This document shows, in pieces, positions 16,450 to 23,668 of a stretch of 32,140 bases of DNA (within the stretch, counting starts at the first letter, position 1; every line of letters starts with the position of its first letter). The translations under genes were made by a program, and so were the position numbers. Source of the stretch: Streptomyces sp. S3(2020) (GTDB lineage: Bacteria; Actinomycetota; Actinomycetes; Streptomycetales; Streptomycetaceae); NCBI RefSeq assembly GCF_013044505.1, contig NZ_JABERD010000109.1, forward strand, positions 1 to 32,140, in the 5' to 3' direction. Below the pieces are notes generated by a model. That model saw only the letters and a program-made list of their open reading frames with translations. It ran no database searches and had not been told where the DNA came from.

Positions 16450-17528
16450 TGCGCGCCGCCTTCCTGCCCGGCGACCACCGCGAGGATCTCCTCGTCGCCG
16501 ACGATGCCGAGCAGCTTGCCGTTCTCGACGACCTTGACCGGCTTGTCGGCCGCGAGCACCGCCCGGGTGGCCTCCTTGACCACGACGTCCGGGCCCAGTT
16601 CGGGACCGTCCAGTTCGTCGCCGTCCGCCGGCGGGCGCATGATCCACCGCAGGGTGAGGACGTCGCCGCGGGGCACGTCCTTCACGAACTCGCGTACGTA
16701 GTCGTCGGCGGGGGCGCCGACGAGTTCGTCGCCGGTGCCGCACTGGACCATCTTGCCGTCGCGCATGATGAGGATGCGGTCGCCGAGCTTGAGTGCCTCA
16801 GAGAGGTCGTGGGTGATGAACACCATCGTCTTGCCGACCTCGTGGTGCAGCCGGATGACCTCGTTCTGCATGTCGCGGCGGATCAGCGGGTCGAGCGCGG
16901 AGAACGGCTCGTCGAAGAAGAGTACGTCGGGGTCGCCCGCCAACGCCCTTGCCAGGCCCACGCGTTGCTGCATGCCGCCGGAGAGCTGGTCGGGGTAGGA
17001 GTTCTCGTAGCCCGCGAGGCCGACGAGCTCGACGACCTCCTGGGCGCGCCTGGTGCGCTCGGCCCGGCTCATGCCCCGGATCTCCAGCCCGAACGCCACG
17101 TTGTCGACGACGCGACGATGGGGCAGCAGACCGAAGTGCTGGAAGACCATGGAGAACTTGCGGCGCCGCAGGTCGCGCAGCCGCTTGTCGTCGGCCTTGC
17201 GGATGTCCTCGCCCTCGAAGACGACCTCTCCGGCGGTGGGTTCGATCAGCCGGGTGAGACAGCGCACCAGCGTGGACTTGCCGGAGCCCGACAGCCCCAT
17301 GACGACGAACACCTCACCGGGCGAGACGTCGAAGTGGACGTCGCGTACGGCGGCGGTGCACCCGGTGCGGTCCATGAGCTCACGGCGGCTCAGGCCGCAC
17401 AGCTCCTCGGAGTCCGGCACCTGGTCCGCCTTCGGCCCGAACACCTTCCACAGCCGGCGCACGGATATGACCGGGGTCGAGTCCTGGGGCGTGCCGCGCC
17501 GCTGTGGCACCTCGGTCTGTGTGGTCAC
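16446..17528 (-). CDS. Glycine betaine-type ABC transporter ATP-binding protein
   Basis: A 360-residue ATPase of the ProV/OpuAA type. Its N-terminal extension (ELCGLSRRELMDRTGCTAAVRDVHFDV) is typical of the subfamily. Walker A is GLSGSGKST (78-86), followed by a Q-loop FQHFGLLPH, the signature LSGGMQQR, and Walker B VLFFDEPFSALDP. The C-terminal 70 residues (VVVKEATRAVLAADKPVKVVENGKLLGIV) resemble a single CBS-type motif, which in OpuA-like importers senses ionic strength; a full tandem CBS pair is not obvious. GTG 17528 was chosen because an AAGG ribosome site precedes it and the upstream frame is a betB shadow. It follows betB by 20 bp and overlaps the permease by 4 bp. Confidence 0.92.
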   Translation of the reverse strand: MTTQTEVPQRRGTPQDSTPVISVRRLWKVFGPKADQVPDSEELCGLSRRELMDRTGCTAAVRDVHFDVSPGEVFVVMGLSGSGKSTLVRCLTRLIEPTAGEVVFEGEDIRKADDKRLRDLRRRKFSMVFQHFGLLPHRRVVDNVAFGLEIRGMSRAERTRRAQEVVELVGLAGYENSYPDQLSGGMQQRVGLARALAGDPDVLFFDEPFSALDPLIRRDMQNEVIRLHHEVGKTMVFITHDLSEALKLGDRILIMRDGKMVQCGTGDELVGAPADDYVREFVKDVPRGDVLTLRWIMRPPADGDELDGPELGPDVVVKEATRAVLAADKPVKVVENGKLLGIVGDEEILAVVAGQEGGAQ

Positions 17529-17548
17529 GTTCGACCTTCTTTCGGCGT

Positions 17549-19018
17549 TCAGCCGCTGAACCAGCGCTGCGGCCGGGGTTGGATGTTCTGCCAGATGTGT
17601 TTGGGCTCTCGGTACTCGTTCAGGCCGGTCGGTCCCAGCTCCCGGCCCACGCCCGAGTGTCCGAAGCCACCCCATTCCGCTTGCGGCACATAGGGGTGGT
17701 AGTCGTTGATCCACACCGTGCCGTGGCGCAGCCGCCGGGCGACCCGCTGGGCCTTGCCGGCGTCCTGTGTCCAGACGGCTCCGGCGAGTCCGTACTCGGT
17801 GTCGTTGGCGATGCGTACGGCGTCGTCCTCGTCGGTGAACCGCTCCACGGTGAGCACGGGTCCGAAGGACTCCTCGTGCACCACACGCATGTCCTGCCGG
17901 CACTCGTCGAGCACGGTCGGCGGGTAGTAGTGGCCGTCGGCGAGGGCCGGGTCGTCGGGGCGCGCACCGCCGCAGCGCAGTACGGCGCCCTCGGCGAGGC
18001 CCGCGGCGACATACGCCTCGACCTTCTCCAGGTGCTGTGCGGAGATCAGCGCGCCGGTCTCCGCGTCGGGGTCGAAGGGCCCGCCGAGGCGGATCAGTCG
18101 GGCGCGGCGGACGACCTCGTCGACGAAGCGGTCGTGCAGGGAGTCCTCGACGATCAGCCGGGCGCCGGCCGAGCAGACCTGCCCGGAGTGCAGGAAGACG
18201 GCCGTGAGAGCCATGTCCACGGCCGTCTCGAAGTCGGCGTCGGCGAAGACCACGTTGGGGTTCTTGCCGCCGAGTTCGAGGGCCACCTTCTTCACGCCCG
18301 CCGCGGCGGTCGCCATGATGCGCTTGCCGGTCTCCAGGCCGCCGGTGAAGGAGACCATGTCGACGTCCGGGTGCTCGGACAGAGGTGCGCCCACCTCGGG
18401 GCCGGTACCCAGGACGAGGTTGGCGGCGCCGGCCGGGAGTCCGGCCTCCTCCAGGGCCTTCATCAGCAGGATGGAGGTGGAGGGGGTGAGCTCGCTGGGC
18501 TTGAGGACGATCGTGTTGCCGGCGAGCAGGGCCGGGGCGACCTTCCAACTGGCCTGCAGCAGCGGGTAGTTCCAGGGGGTGATCAGTCCGCACACGCCGA
18601 CCGGCTCGTACACTACCCGGCTGACGGCGTCGTCGCGGCCGGTGTCGATGGTGCGCCCCGCGTCGGTGCCGCCGAGCCCGCCGTAGTAGCGGAAGCAGGA
18701 GACGACGTCGGCGATGTCGTACTCGCTCTCCACCAGCCGCTTGCCGCTGTCCAGCGACTCGGCGCGGGCGAACTCCTTGGCGTCGCGCTCGAGGATGTCG
18801 GCGGTGCGCAGCAGCAAGGCGCCGCGCTCGCGTTCGGGGGTGCCCGGCCAGGGGCCTTCGTCGAAGGCGTGGCGGGCGGCGGCGATCGCCGCTTCGGTGT
18901 CGGGGCGTGTCCCTTCCGAGACGGTCGCCGCGAGGGAGCCGTCAGCGGGACATCGGATCTCCCGGTGCCCGCCGGCCACCGGATCCCGCCATTCGCCAGC
19001 CACATACAGGTCTGCCAC
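17549..19018 (-). CDS. betB: Betaine aldehyde dehydrogenase-like aldehyde dehydrogenase
   Basis: A 489-residue aldehyde dehydrogenase with all core motifs: ITPWNYPLLQASWKVAPALLAGNT with N150, KPSELTP, the general base E248 in ALELGGKNP, and the nucleophile C282 in GQVCSAGAR. The family oxidises aldehydes with NAD(P). Betaine aldehyde to glycine betaine is inferred from its operon with a betaine-type importer and the nearby choline dehydrogenase gene; an aminoaldehyde substrate is the main alternative. The loop reads FTGGLETG rather than the more common FTGSTxTG. The start is GTG 19018, with a weak AAAGG site upstream. It is the first gene of the operon that runs through the ABC transporter, and it diverges from purU copy 2. 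Confidence 0.85.
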   Translation of the reverse strand: MADLYVAGEWRDPVAGGHREIRCPADGSLAATVSEGTRPDTEAAIAAARHAFDEGPWPGTPERERGALLLRTADILERDAKEFARAESLDSGKRLVESEYDIADVVSCFRYYGGLGGTDAGRTIDTGRDDAVSRVVYEPVGVCGLITPWNYPLLQASWKVAPALLAGNTIVLKPSELTPSTSILLMKALEEAGLPAGAANLVLGTGPEVGAPLSEHPDVDMVSFTGGLETGKRIMATAAAGVKKVALELGGKNPNVVFADADFETAVDMALTAVFLHSGQVCSAGARLIVEDSLHDRFVDEVVRRARLIRLGGPFDPDAETGALISAQHLEKVEAYVAAGLAEGAVLRCGGARPDDPALADGHYYPPTVLDECRQDMRVVHEESFGPVLTVERFTDEDDAVRIANDTEYGLAGAVWTQDAGKAQRVARRLRHGTVWINDYHPYVPQAEWGGFGHSGVGRELGPTGLNEYREPKHIWQNIQPRPQRWFSG

Positions 19019-19043
19019 GCGCCGAGCCTTTCAGCTGAAATTC

Positions 19044-19108
19044 GTTGCGCATCATGCACCCAATTGCTTGTGGTGGAACACAGTGGCGAATGTCCGGACA
19101 GACGTCAA
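19044..19108 (-). promoter_or_regulatory. Promoter and tandem operators of betB-ABC operon
   Basis: Minus-strand -35 TTGACG is at 19103-19108 and -10 CACTGT at 19080-19085 (17-bp spacer). Operator 1, GTTCCACCACAAGCAAT (19063-19079), is weak. Operator 2 is GGTGCATGATGCGCAAC (19044-19060). Spacing is 19 bp. Predicted leader is about 55 nt. Confidence 0.68.
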
Positions 19109-19157
19109 GGGGTTCGCCGATGACGATTCCACCTTGAGACCACTTGCCCTACCACCC

Positions 19158-19222
19158 TTGACCGCAGGCCGCCCCGAACCGACCATGTTGCGTATCGCTC
19201 ACCTTGTTGTGCAATACGCACC
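19158..19222 (+). promoter_or_regulatory. Promoter and tandem operators of purU copy 2
   Basis: -35 TTGACC is at 19158-19163 and -10 GACCAT at 19181-19186 (17-bp spacer). Operator 1 is GTTGCGTATCGCTCACC (19187-19203) and operator 2 GTTGTGCAATACGCACC (19206-19222), 19 bp apart. GGAGG at 19226-19230 serves the GTG start at 19236. Confidence 0.75.
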
Positions 19223-19235
19223 GACGGAGGCCGAC

Positions 19236-20117
19236 GTGTCCCCTAAGTTCCCTCGCCCCCATCCCGGCCGTGAGTACGTCCTCACCCTCTCCTGTCCCGA
19301 CAGCGCCGGGCTGGTCCATGCCGTGAGCGGCTTTCTCGTCAGGAACTCCGGAAACATCCTGGAAAGCCAACAGTTCGATGATCGACTTCAGGGCCGATTC
19401 TTCATGAGGGTCCACTTCGACGTTTCCGATCCGAACGCCGATCTGGAACATCTGCGTTACCGGTTCGGCCCGGTCGCCCAGGCCTATGGAATCACCTGGA
19501 CCCTGAGCGACGCGTCGACACCGACCCGGACACTGATCATGGTGTCCAGATTCGGCCACTGCCTGAACGATCTGCTGTTCCGCAAGCGCACCGGCGCCCT
19601 CAACATCGAGATCCCCGCGATCGTCTCCAATCACCGGGACTTCGAGGGGCTCGCGGAGACCTACGGCATCCCCTTCCACCACGTCCCGGTCACCCGCGAC
19701 ACCAAGGACCAGGCCGAGGCACGCCTGCTGGAGCTGGTGCGCGACCTGGACATCGACCTGGTCGTGCTGGCCCGGTACATGCAGATCCTCTCCGACGACC
19801 TGTGCAAGCAGCTCGAAGGTCGCGCCATCAACATCCACCACTCCTTCCTCCCCAGTTTCAAGGGGGCCAGACCCTACGACCAGGCCTACCAGCGCGGGGT
19901 GAAGCTGGTCGGCGCGACGGCGCACTACGTGACCTCGGACCTCGACGAGGGCCAGATCATCGAGCAGGACGTGATCCGGGTGGACCACTCGCTCGACCCC
20001 GGCGACCTGGTCACGGTCGGACGCGACGTGGAGGCACAGGTCCTCGCGCACGCGGTGAAGTGGCACAGCGAGAGCCGGGTGATGGTGGACGACAACCGCA
20101 CGGTGGTCTTCCGCTGA
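19236..20117 (+). CDS. purU: Formyltetrahydrofolate deformylase, copy 2
   Basis: A 293-residue second PurU. It has the same layout as copy 1: an N-terminal ACT domain (YVLTLSCPDSAGLVHAVSGF), then the formyltransferase-fold hydrolase with INIHHSFLPSFKGARPY and SDLDEGQIIEQD. All catalytic positions seen in copy 1 are kept. It releases formate and THF from 10-formyl-THF. The protein is very similar to copy 1 across its length, with most differences in the ACT domain and the C-terminal third. GTG 19236 was chosen from the GGAGG five bases upstream and the alignment with copy 1; the longer open frame crosses the promoter. It diverges from betB and converges on metF. Two copies under the same operators suggest high demand for THF recycling. 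Confidence 0.93.
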   Translation: MSPKFPRPHPGREYVLTLSCPDSAGLVHAVSGFLVRNSGNILESQQFDDRLQGRFFMRVHFDVSDPNADLEHLRYRFGPVAQAYGITWTLSDASTPTRTLIMVSRFGHCLNDLLFRKRTGALNIEIPAIVSNHRDFEGLAETYGIPFHHVPVTRDTKDQAEARLLELVRDLDIDLVVLARYMQILSDDLCKQLEGRAINIHHSFLPSFKGARPYDQAYQRGVKLVGATAHYVTSDLDEGQIIEQDVIRVDHSLDPGDLVTVGRDVEAQVLAHAVKWHSESRVMVDDNRTVVFR

Positions 20118-20152
20118 GCAGCGCCGGGTCGGTCTTGGGCTGAGCAGCGCCG
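20113..20152 (+). repeat. 14-bp direct repeat at the purU copy 2 stop codon
   Basis: GCTGAGCAGCGCCG occurs at 20113-20126, including the stop codon, and again at 20139-20152. It is a small duplication of the gene's 3' end, 26 bp apart. Confidence 0.6.
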
Positions 20153-20154
20153 AC

Positions 20155-20189
20155 AAGGGAGCGGGGCCGGATTCCGGCCCCGCCCCCTT
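20155..20189. terminator. Bidirectional hairpin between purU copy 2 and metF
   Basis: GCGGGGCCGG (20161-20170) pairs perfectly with CCGGCCCCGC (20174-20183) around ATT. After one mismatch, AAGGG (20155-20159) pairs with CCCTT (20185-20189). It sits between convergent genes and would stop both transcripts. Confidence 0.8.
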
Positions 20190-20203
20190 CGTATACGCAT
20201 CGC

Positions 20204-21040
20204 TCAGCCGCCCAGCCGCTCCAGCAGCCCCCGGCGCCACCGCTCCGTCTCGGCGATCTGGTTGAACGTGAACAGGTGCAGACCCGCCACACCCGCCGCG
20301 GGCGCCGTGAGGGCCTGCTCGGCACGGGTCAGCAGCCGTTCGGGCGCGTACCCGCCGGGGGCCGCGAACCGCACGAACCACGAGGCGTGCTTCGTCAGGA
20401 AGCGCGTCGACTCCCCCACCCCGATCTTGGTCGCCATGGCCAGCAGCTTGGCCCGCTGCACGGGCCCGGCGACGCCCACGTGCACGGGCAGGGTGACGTC
20501 CCGGCGCCGCAGCCGGGCGACCCACTCCCCCAGGACCCGCGGATCGAAGCAGAGGTTGCTCACGATGTACGTGGCGTGCTCGCGCTTGTCCCACATCGAC
20601 TGGATGGTGATGTCGTCGTGGATGAGGGGATGGCTCTCGGGATAGCCGGTGACGCCGACCCGCGTGAACGGGCCGCCCAGCTCGCCCAGCGCGCGCAGCA
20701 CCGGCAACGCGCCCTCGTAGGCGCCGGCGGGCGGATCGGCGTCCCCCGCCGGGACGAAGACGTCGTCCACCCCGCACTCGCGCAGCCGGTCGGAGACCTC
20801 CTTGAGGTGGACCTCGTCGCGCAGCAGCCGCGCGGGCACGTGCGGGACGACGCGGTAGCCGTGCGCCGCGAGCCGCTCGCTCAGGGCGAGCGTCGGTTCC
20901 AGGCCCTTGACCGGCGACGCCGTCACGGTGACGACGACGTCGCGCGGCACATGGGCCAGCACCTTGTCCTCGGTCGCCCTGGCGGGCAGCACCTCGTAGC
21001 GGACGCTGTCCAGCAGCGCCCGTAGCCCTGTGGCGGCCAA
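20204..21040 (-). CDS. metF: Methylenetetrahydrofolate reductase family protein
   Basis: A 278-residue protein of the MTHFR TIM-barrel family. It shows VVVTVTASPVKGLEPTLALSERLAAHGYRVVPHVPARLL, DDVFVPAGDADPPAGAYEGAL, TRVGVTGYPESHPLI and a C-terminal VAGLHLFTFNQIAETERW. The family reduces 5,10-methylene-THF to 5-methyl-THF with a flavin. The start must be at or after TTG 21040, because the in-frame codon two upstream is the TAG stop of betA; no ATG or well-placed GTG follows. betA and metF therefore share a frame, separated by TAG-ACG. The gene may supply methyl-THF for methionine from betaine-derived carbon. Whether it is anabolic or an oxidative variant cannot be told, and the symbol is by family only. 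Confidence 0.78.
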   Translation of the reverse strand: MAATGLRALLDSVRYEVLPARATEDKVLAHVPRDVVVTVTASPVKGLEPTLALSERLAAHGYRVVPHVPARLLRDEVHLKEVSDRLRECGVDDVFVPAGDADPPAGAYEGALPVLRALGELGGPFTRVGVTGYPESHPLIHDDITIQSMWDKREHATYIVSNLCFDPRVLGEWVARLRRRDVTLPVHVGVAGPVQRAKLLAMATKIGVGESTRFLTKHASWFVRFAAPGGYAPERLLTRAEQALTAPAAGVAGLHLFTFNQIAETERWRRGLLERLGG

Positions 21041-21043
21041 CGT

Positions 21044-22720
21044 CTACCCCGCCTGCTTCTGGGCGTCGCGGTGGCGGTAGAACGCGGCCTTCGAGGGCGC
21101 GAGCGGCTCCTTGCCGAGGATCAGGTCGGCGGCCTTCTCGGCGACCATCATCACCGGGGCGTAGATGTTGCCGTTGGTGACGTACGGCATGACGGAGGCG
21201 TCGACGACCCTGAGGCCCTCCACGCCGTGCACGCGCATGCTGGTGGGATCGACGACGGCCATCTCGTCGGCGGCGGGGCCCATCTTGCAGGTGCAGGAGG
21301 GGTGCAGGGCGGTCTCGCCGTCCTTGGCCACCCAGTCGAGGATCTCCTGGTCGGTCTCGACGGACGGTCCGGGCGAGACCTCGCCGTTGTTGAAGGGGGC
21401 CAGCGCGGGCTGGTTGAGGAGCTTGCGCGCCACCCGGATCGCCTCGACCCATTCGCGGCGGTCCTGCTCGGTGGAGAGGTAGTTGAAGCGCAGGGCAGGG
21501 TGCTCGCGCGGGTCCTTGCTCTTGATCTTCACCGAGCCGATCGCGTCGGAGTACATGGGCCCGACGTGCACCTGATAGCCGTGTCCGCCCGCGGGCACGG
21601 AGCCGTCGTAGCGGACCGCGATGGGCAGGAAGTGGAACATCAGGTTGGGGTAGTCGACGTCCTCGTTGCTGCGGGCGAAGCCGCCGGCCTCGAAGTGGTT
21701 GGTGGCGGCCGGGCCCTTGCGGAAGAGCCACTGGAGGCCGATGAAGGGGGCACGCCACTTCGCCAGGTAGGGCTGCATGGAGACGGGCTGCTTGCAGGCG
21801 TACTGGATGTACACCTCCAGGTGGTCCTGCATGTTCTCGCCGACGCCCGGGAGGTCGTGCACGACGTCGATGCCGAGGGCGCTGAGCTCCTCGGCGTTGC
21901 CGACGCCGGAGAGCTGGAGCAGCTGCGGGGAGTTGATGGCGCCGCCGCACAGGACGACTTCCTTGGCGCGGACCTGCTGGAGGGCGCCCTTGCCGCGCTG
22001 GTACTCGACGCCGACGGCCTTCTTGCCCTCGAAGAGGACGCGGGTGACCAGGGCGCGGGTCTTGACGGTGAGGTTGGGGCGCTTGCGCACCGGCTTGAGG
22101 TACGCCTTGGAGGCCGACAGACGGCGTCCGCGGTGGACGTTGCGGTCGAACTTGGCGAAGCCTTCCTGGCGGTAGCCGTTGACGTCGTCCGTGGGGGCGT
22201 AGCCGGCTTCCTCGGTGGCCTTCTGGAAGGCGGTGAAGAGGGGGTTGGTGGCGGGGCCGCGTTCGAGGACGAGGGGTCCGTCGTGGCCGCGGAACTCGTC
22301 GTCCGGGTCGGCGGCGAGACAGTTCTCCATCCGCCGGAAGTACGGCAGACAGTGCGCGTAGTCCCAGGTCTCCATGCCGGGGTCGGCCGCCCAGCGTTCG
22401 TAGTCCAGGGGGTTGCCGCGCTGGAAGATCATGCCGTTGATGCTGCTGGAGCCGCCCAGGACCTTGCCGCGGGCGTGGTAGACGCGGCGGCCGCCCATGT
22501 GGGGCTCGGGCTCCGACTCGTACTTCCAGTCGTAGAACCGGCTGCCGATGGGATACGTCAGCGCCGCGGGCATCTGGATGAAGACGTCCCACGGGTAGTC
22601 GGACCGGCCGGCCTCCAGGACCAGCACCCGGTTCGCCGGGTCCGCGGAGAGCCTGTTCGCCAGTGCGCTGCCGGCCGATCCGCCGCCGACGATGACGAAG
22701 TCGTACTGCAGGGGAGCCAT
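21044..22720 (-). CDS. betA: Choline dehydrogenase, GMC family
   Basis: A 558-residue GMC oxidoreductase. It starts with the FAD-binding YDFVIVGGGSAGSALANRL (about residues 5-23). GMC signature regions follow (YHARGKVLGGSSSINGMIFQRG; LCGGAINSPQLLQLSGVG). The C-terminus has HPSCTCKMG, containing the catalytic His, and VTNGNIYAPVMMVAEKAADLI. These endings match E. coli BetA rather than choline oxidase. It oxidises choline to betaine aldehyde, probably at the membrane via the respiratory chain. ATG 22720 was chosen because the Rossmann fold starts immediately; an alternative ATG at 22759 lies nearer the operator and would add a basic 13-residue extension. It is divergent to iclR copy 2 and followed at once by metF. 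Confidence 0.9.
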   Translation of the reverse strand: MAPLQYDFVIVGGGSAGSALANRLSADPANRVLVLEAGRSDYPWDVFIQMPAALTYPIGSRFYDWKYESEPEPHMGGRRVYHARGKVLGGSSSINGMIFQRGNPLDYERWAADPGMETWDYAHCLPYFRRMENCLAADPDDEFRGHDGPLVLERGPATNPLFTAFQKATEEAGYAPTDDVNGYRQEGFAKFDRNVHRGRRLSASKAYLKPVRKRPNLTVKTRALVTRVLFEGKKAVGVEYQRGKGALQQVRAKEVVLCGGAINSPQLLQLSGVGNAEELSALGIDVVHDLPGVGENMQDHLEVYIQYACKQPVSMQPYLAKWRAPFIGLQWLFRKGPAATNHFEAGGFARSNEDVDYPNLMFHFLPIAVRYDGSVPAGGHGYQVHVGPMYSDAIGSVKIKSKDPREHPALRFNYLSTEQDRREWVEAIRVARKLLNQPALAPFNNGEVSPGPSVETDQEILDWVAKDGETALHPSCTCKMGPAADEMAVVDPTSMRVHGVEGLRVVDASVMPYVTNGNIYAPVMMVAEKAADLILGKEPLAPSKAAFYRHRDAQKQAG

Positions 22721-22768
22721 GGTGCCTCGTCTCGCTCGCGCCGTAGATATGCGAGGCATGCTAGCGCC

Positions 22769-22804
22769 GTCGCGTTATACGCACCAGGTTGCGAACGACG
22801 CAAC
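22769..22804 (-). promoter_or_regulatory. Tandem operators and probable promoter of betA-metF
   Basis: Operator 1 is GTTGCGTCGTTCGCAAC (22788-22804, minus strand) and operator 2 GGTGCGTATAACGCGAC (22769-22785), 19 bp apart. No TTGAC box lies upstream, unlike the other units. A TTGCGT (22798-22803), 18-bp spacer, TATAAC (22774-22779) set inside the operators could be the promoter. Predicted leader is then about 47 nt. Confidence 0.65.
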
Positions 22805-22821
22805 TTGGCGGACCTTGTTTC

Positions 22822-22878
22822 GTTGCCGTTACTTGCAGTCGCGTTGTTTACTACGCGTATAGTTTCACTGTGAGCAAC
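22822..22878 (+). promoter_or_regulatory. Leaderless promoter of iclR copy 2 with operators
   Basis: -10 TATAGT (22858-22863) is exactly six bases before the GTG start at 22870 and no Shine-Dalgarno sequence is present. GTTTCACTGTGAGCAAC (22862-22878) overlaps the -10 and the start codon. A weak half-site GTTGTTTACTACGCGTA (22843-22859) is 19 bp upstream and another, GTTGCCGTTACTTGCAG, lies at 22822-22838. TTGCAG (22833-22838) is a possible -35 with a 19-bp spacer. Confidence 0.62.
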
Positions 22879-23667
22879 TACAGCACTGACACAGAAACGT
22901 CGAATTCACAAGCCGGCGGAGTGCAGTCCGTGGACCGCGCCATCAGCGTCCTGGAGATCCTCGCCCAGCGTGGTGAGGCGGGCGTCAGTGAGGTGGCGGG
23001 AGAGATCGACGTACACAAGTCCACCGCGTTCCGCCTGCTCGGCGCGCTGGAAGCACGCGGTCTGGTGGAGCAGGCGGGTGAACGCGGCAAGTACCGCCTC
23101 GGCTTCGGCATCGTGCGGCTGGCCGGCGCGGTGACGGGACGTATCGACATCACCCAGCAGGGGCGCCCGGTCTGCGAGCGTCTCGCCGAGGAGATCGGCG
23201 AGACCGTCAACATCGCGGTCATGCAGGAGCACTACGCGATCAACCTGTACCAGGTGCGCGGCCCGGGGGCCATCACCGCGCACAACTGGGTCGGCCAGCT
23301 GACCCCGTTGCACGCCACGTCCAGCGGCAAGATCCTGCTGGCCCATCTGCCGACCAAGGAGCGCGCGACGCTGCTGACCGAGAGCGGCATGAAGAAGGTC
23401 ACCGCGCGGACCATCACGGCGAAGACGAAGCTCGAGAAGAACCTGGCCGACGCCAGGGAGCGCGGCTACGCCTTTACCCTGGAGGAGCTGGAGATCGGCC
23501 TGCACGCGATGGCCGCACCGGTCCGCAACCGCGACGGCGAGGTCATCGCCGCGCTCAGCGCCTCCGGACCCGCGTACCGCTTCACCGAGGACCGTCTGCA
23601 CGAGCTGTCCCCGGTGCTCCTGCAGGGCGCCCGGGAGATCAGCCACCGGATGGGTTACCTGGGCTGA
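22870..23667 (+). CDS. IclR-family transcriptional regulator, copy 2
   Basis: A 265-residue regulator, identical in length to copy 1 and highly similar outside the first 15 residues. The winged helix-turn-helix is GVSEVAGEIDVHKSTAFRLL; the effector domain has TSSGKILLAHLPTKERA and SGPAYRFTEDRLHELSPVLL. The recognition region HKSTAFRLLGALE is unchanged between the two, so they should read the same DNA site. Effector-domain changes (for example KKVTARTITAKTKLEKNLAD in place of RKLTPRTLTAEATLEKDLAE) could tune ligand response. The start is GTG 22870 by alignment with copy 1 and by the leaderless promoter; the longer frame crosses operators. It diverges from betA and converges on the Rieske gene, with one base between the two stop codons. 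Confidence 0.92.
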   Translation: MSNYSTDTETSNSQAGGVQSVDRAISVLEILAQRGEAGVSEVAGEIDVHKSTAFRLLGALEARGLVEQAGERGKYRLGFGIVRLAGAVTGRIDITQQGRPVCERLAEEIGETVNIAVMQEHYAINLYQVRGPGAITAHNWVGQLTPLHATSSGKILLAHLPTKERATLLTESGMKKVTARTITAKTKLEKNLADARERGYAFTLEELEIGLHAMAAPVRNRDGEVIAALSASGPAYRFTEDRLHELSPVLLQGAREISHRMGYLG

Positions 23668-23668
23668 G

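Noticed and set aside
19149..22592. A 1147-codon minus-strand frame through betA, metF and the purU antisense
   Set aside because: It runs out of frame with betA and metF and antisense to purU; no domain is recognisable.
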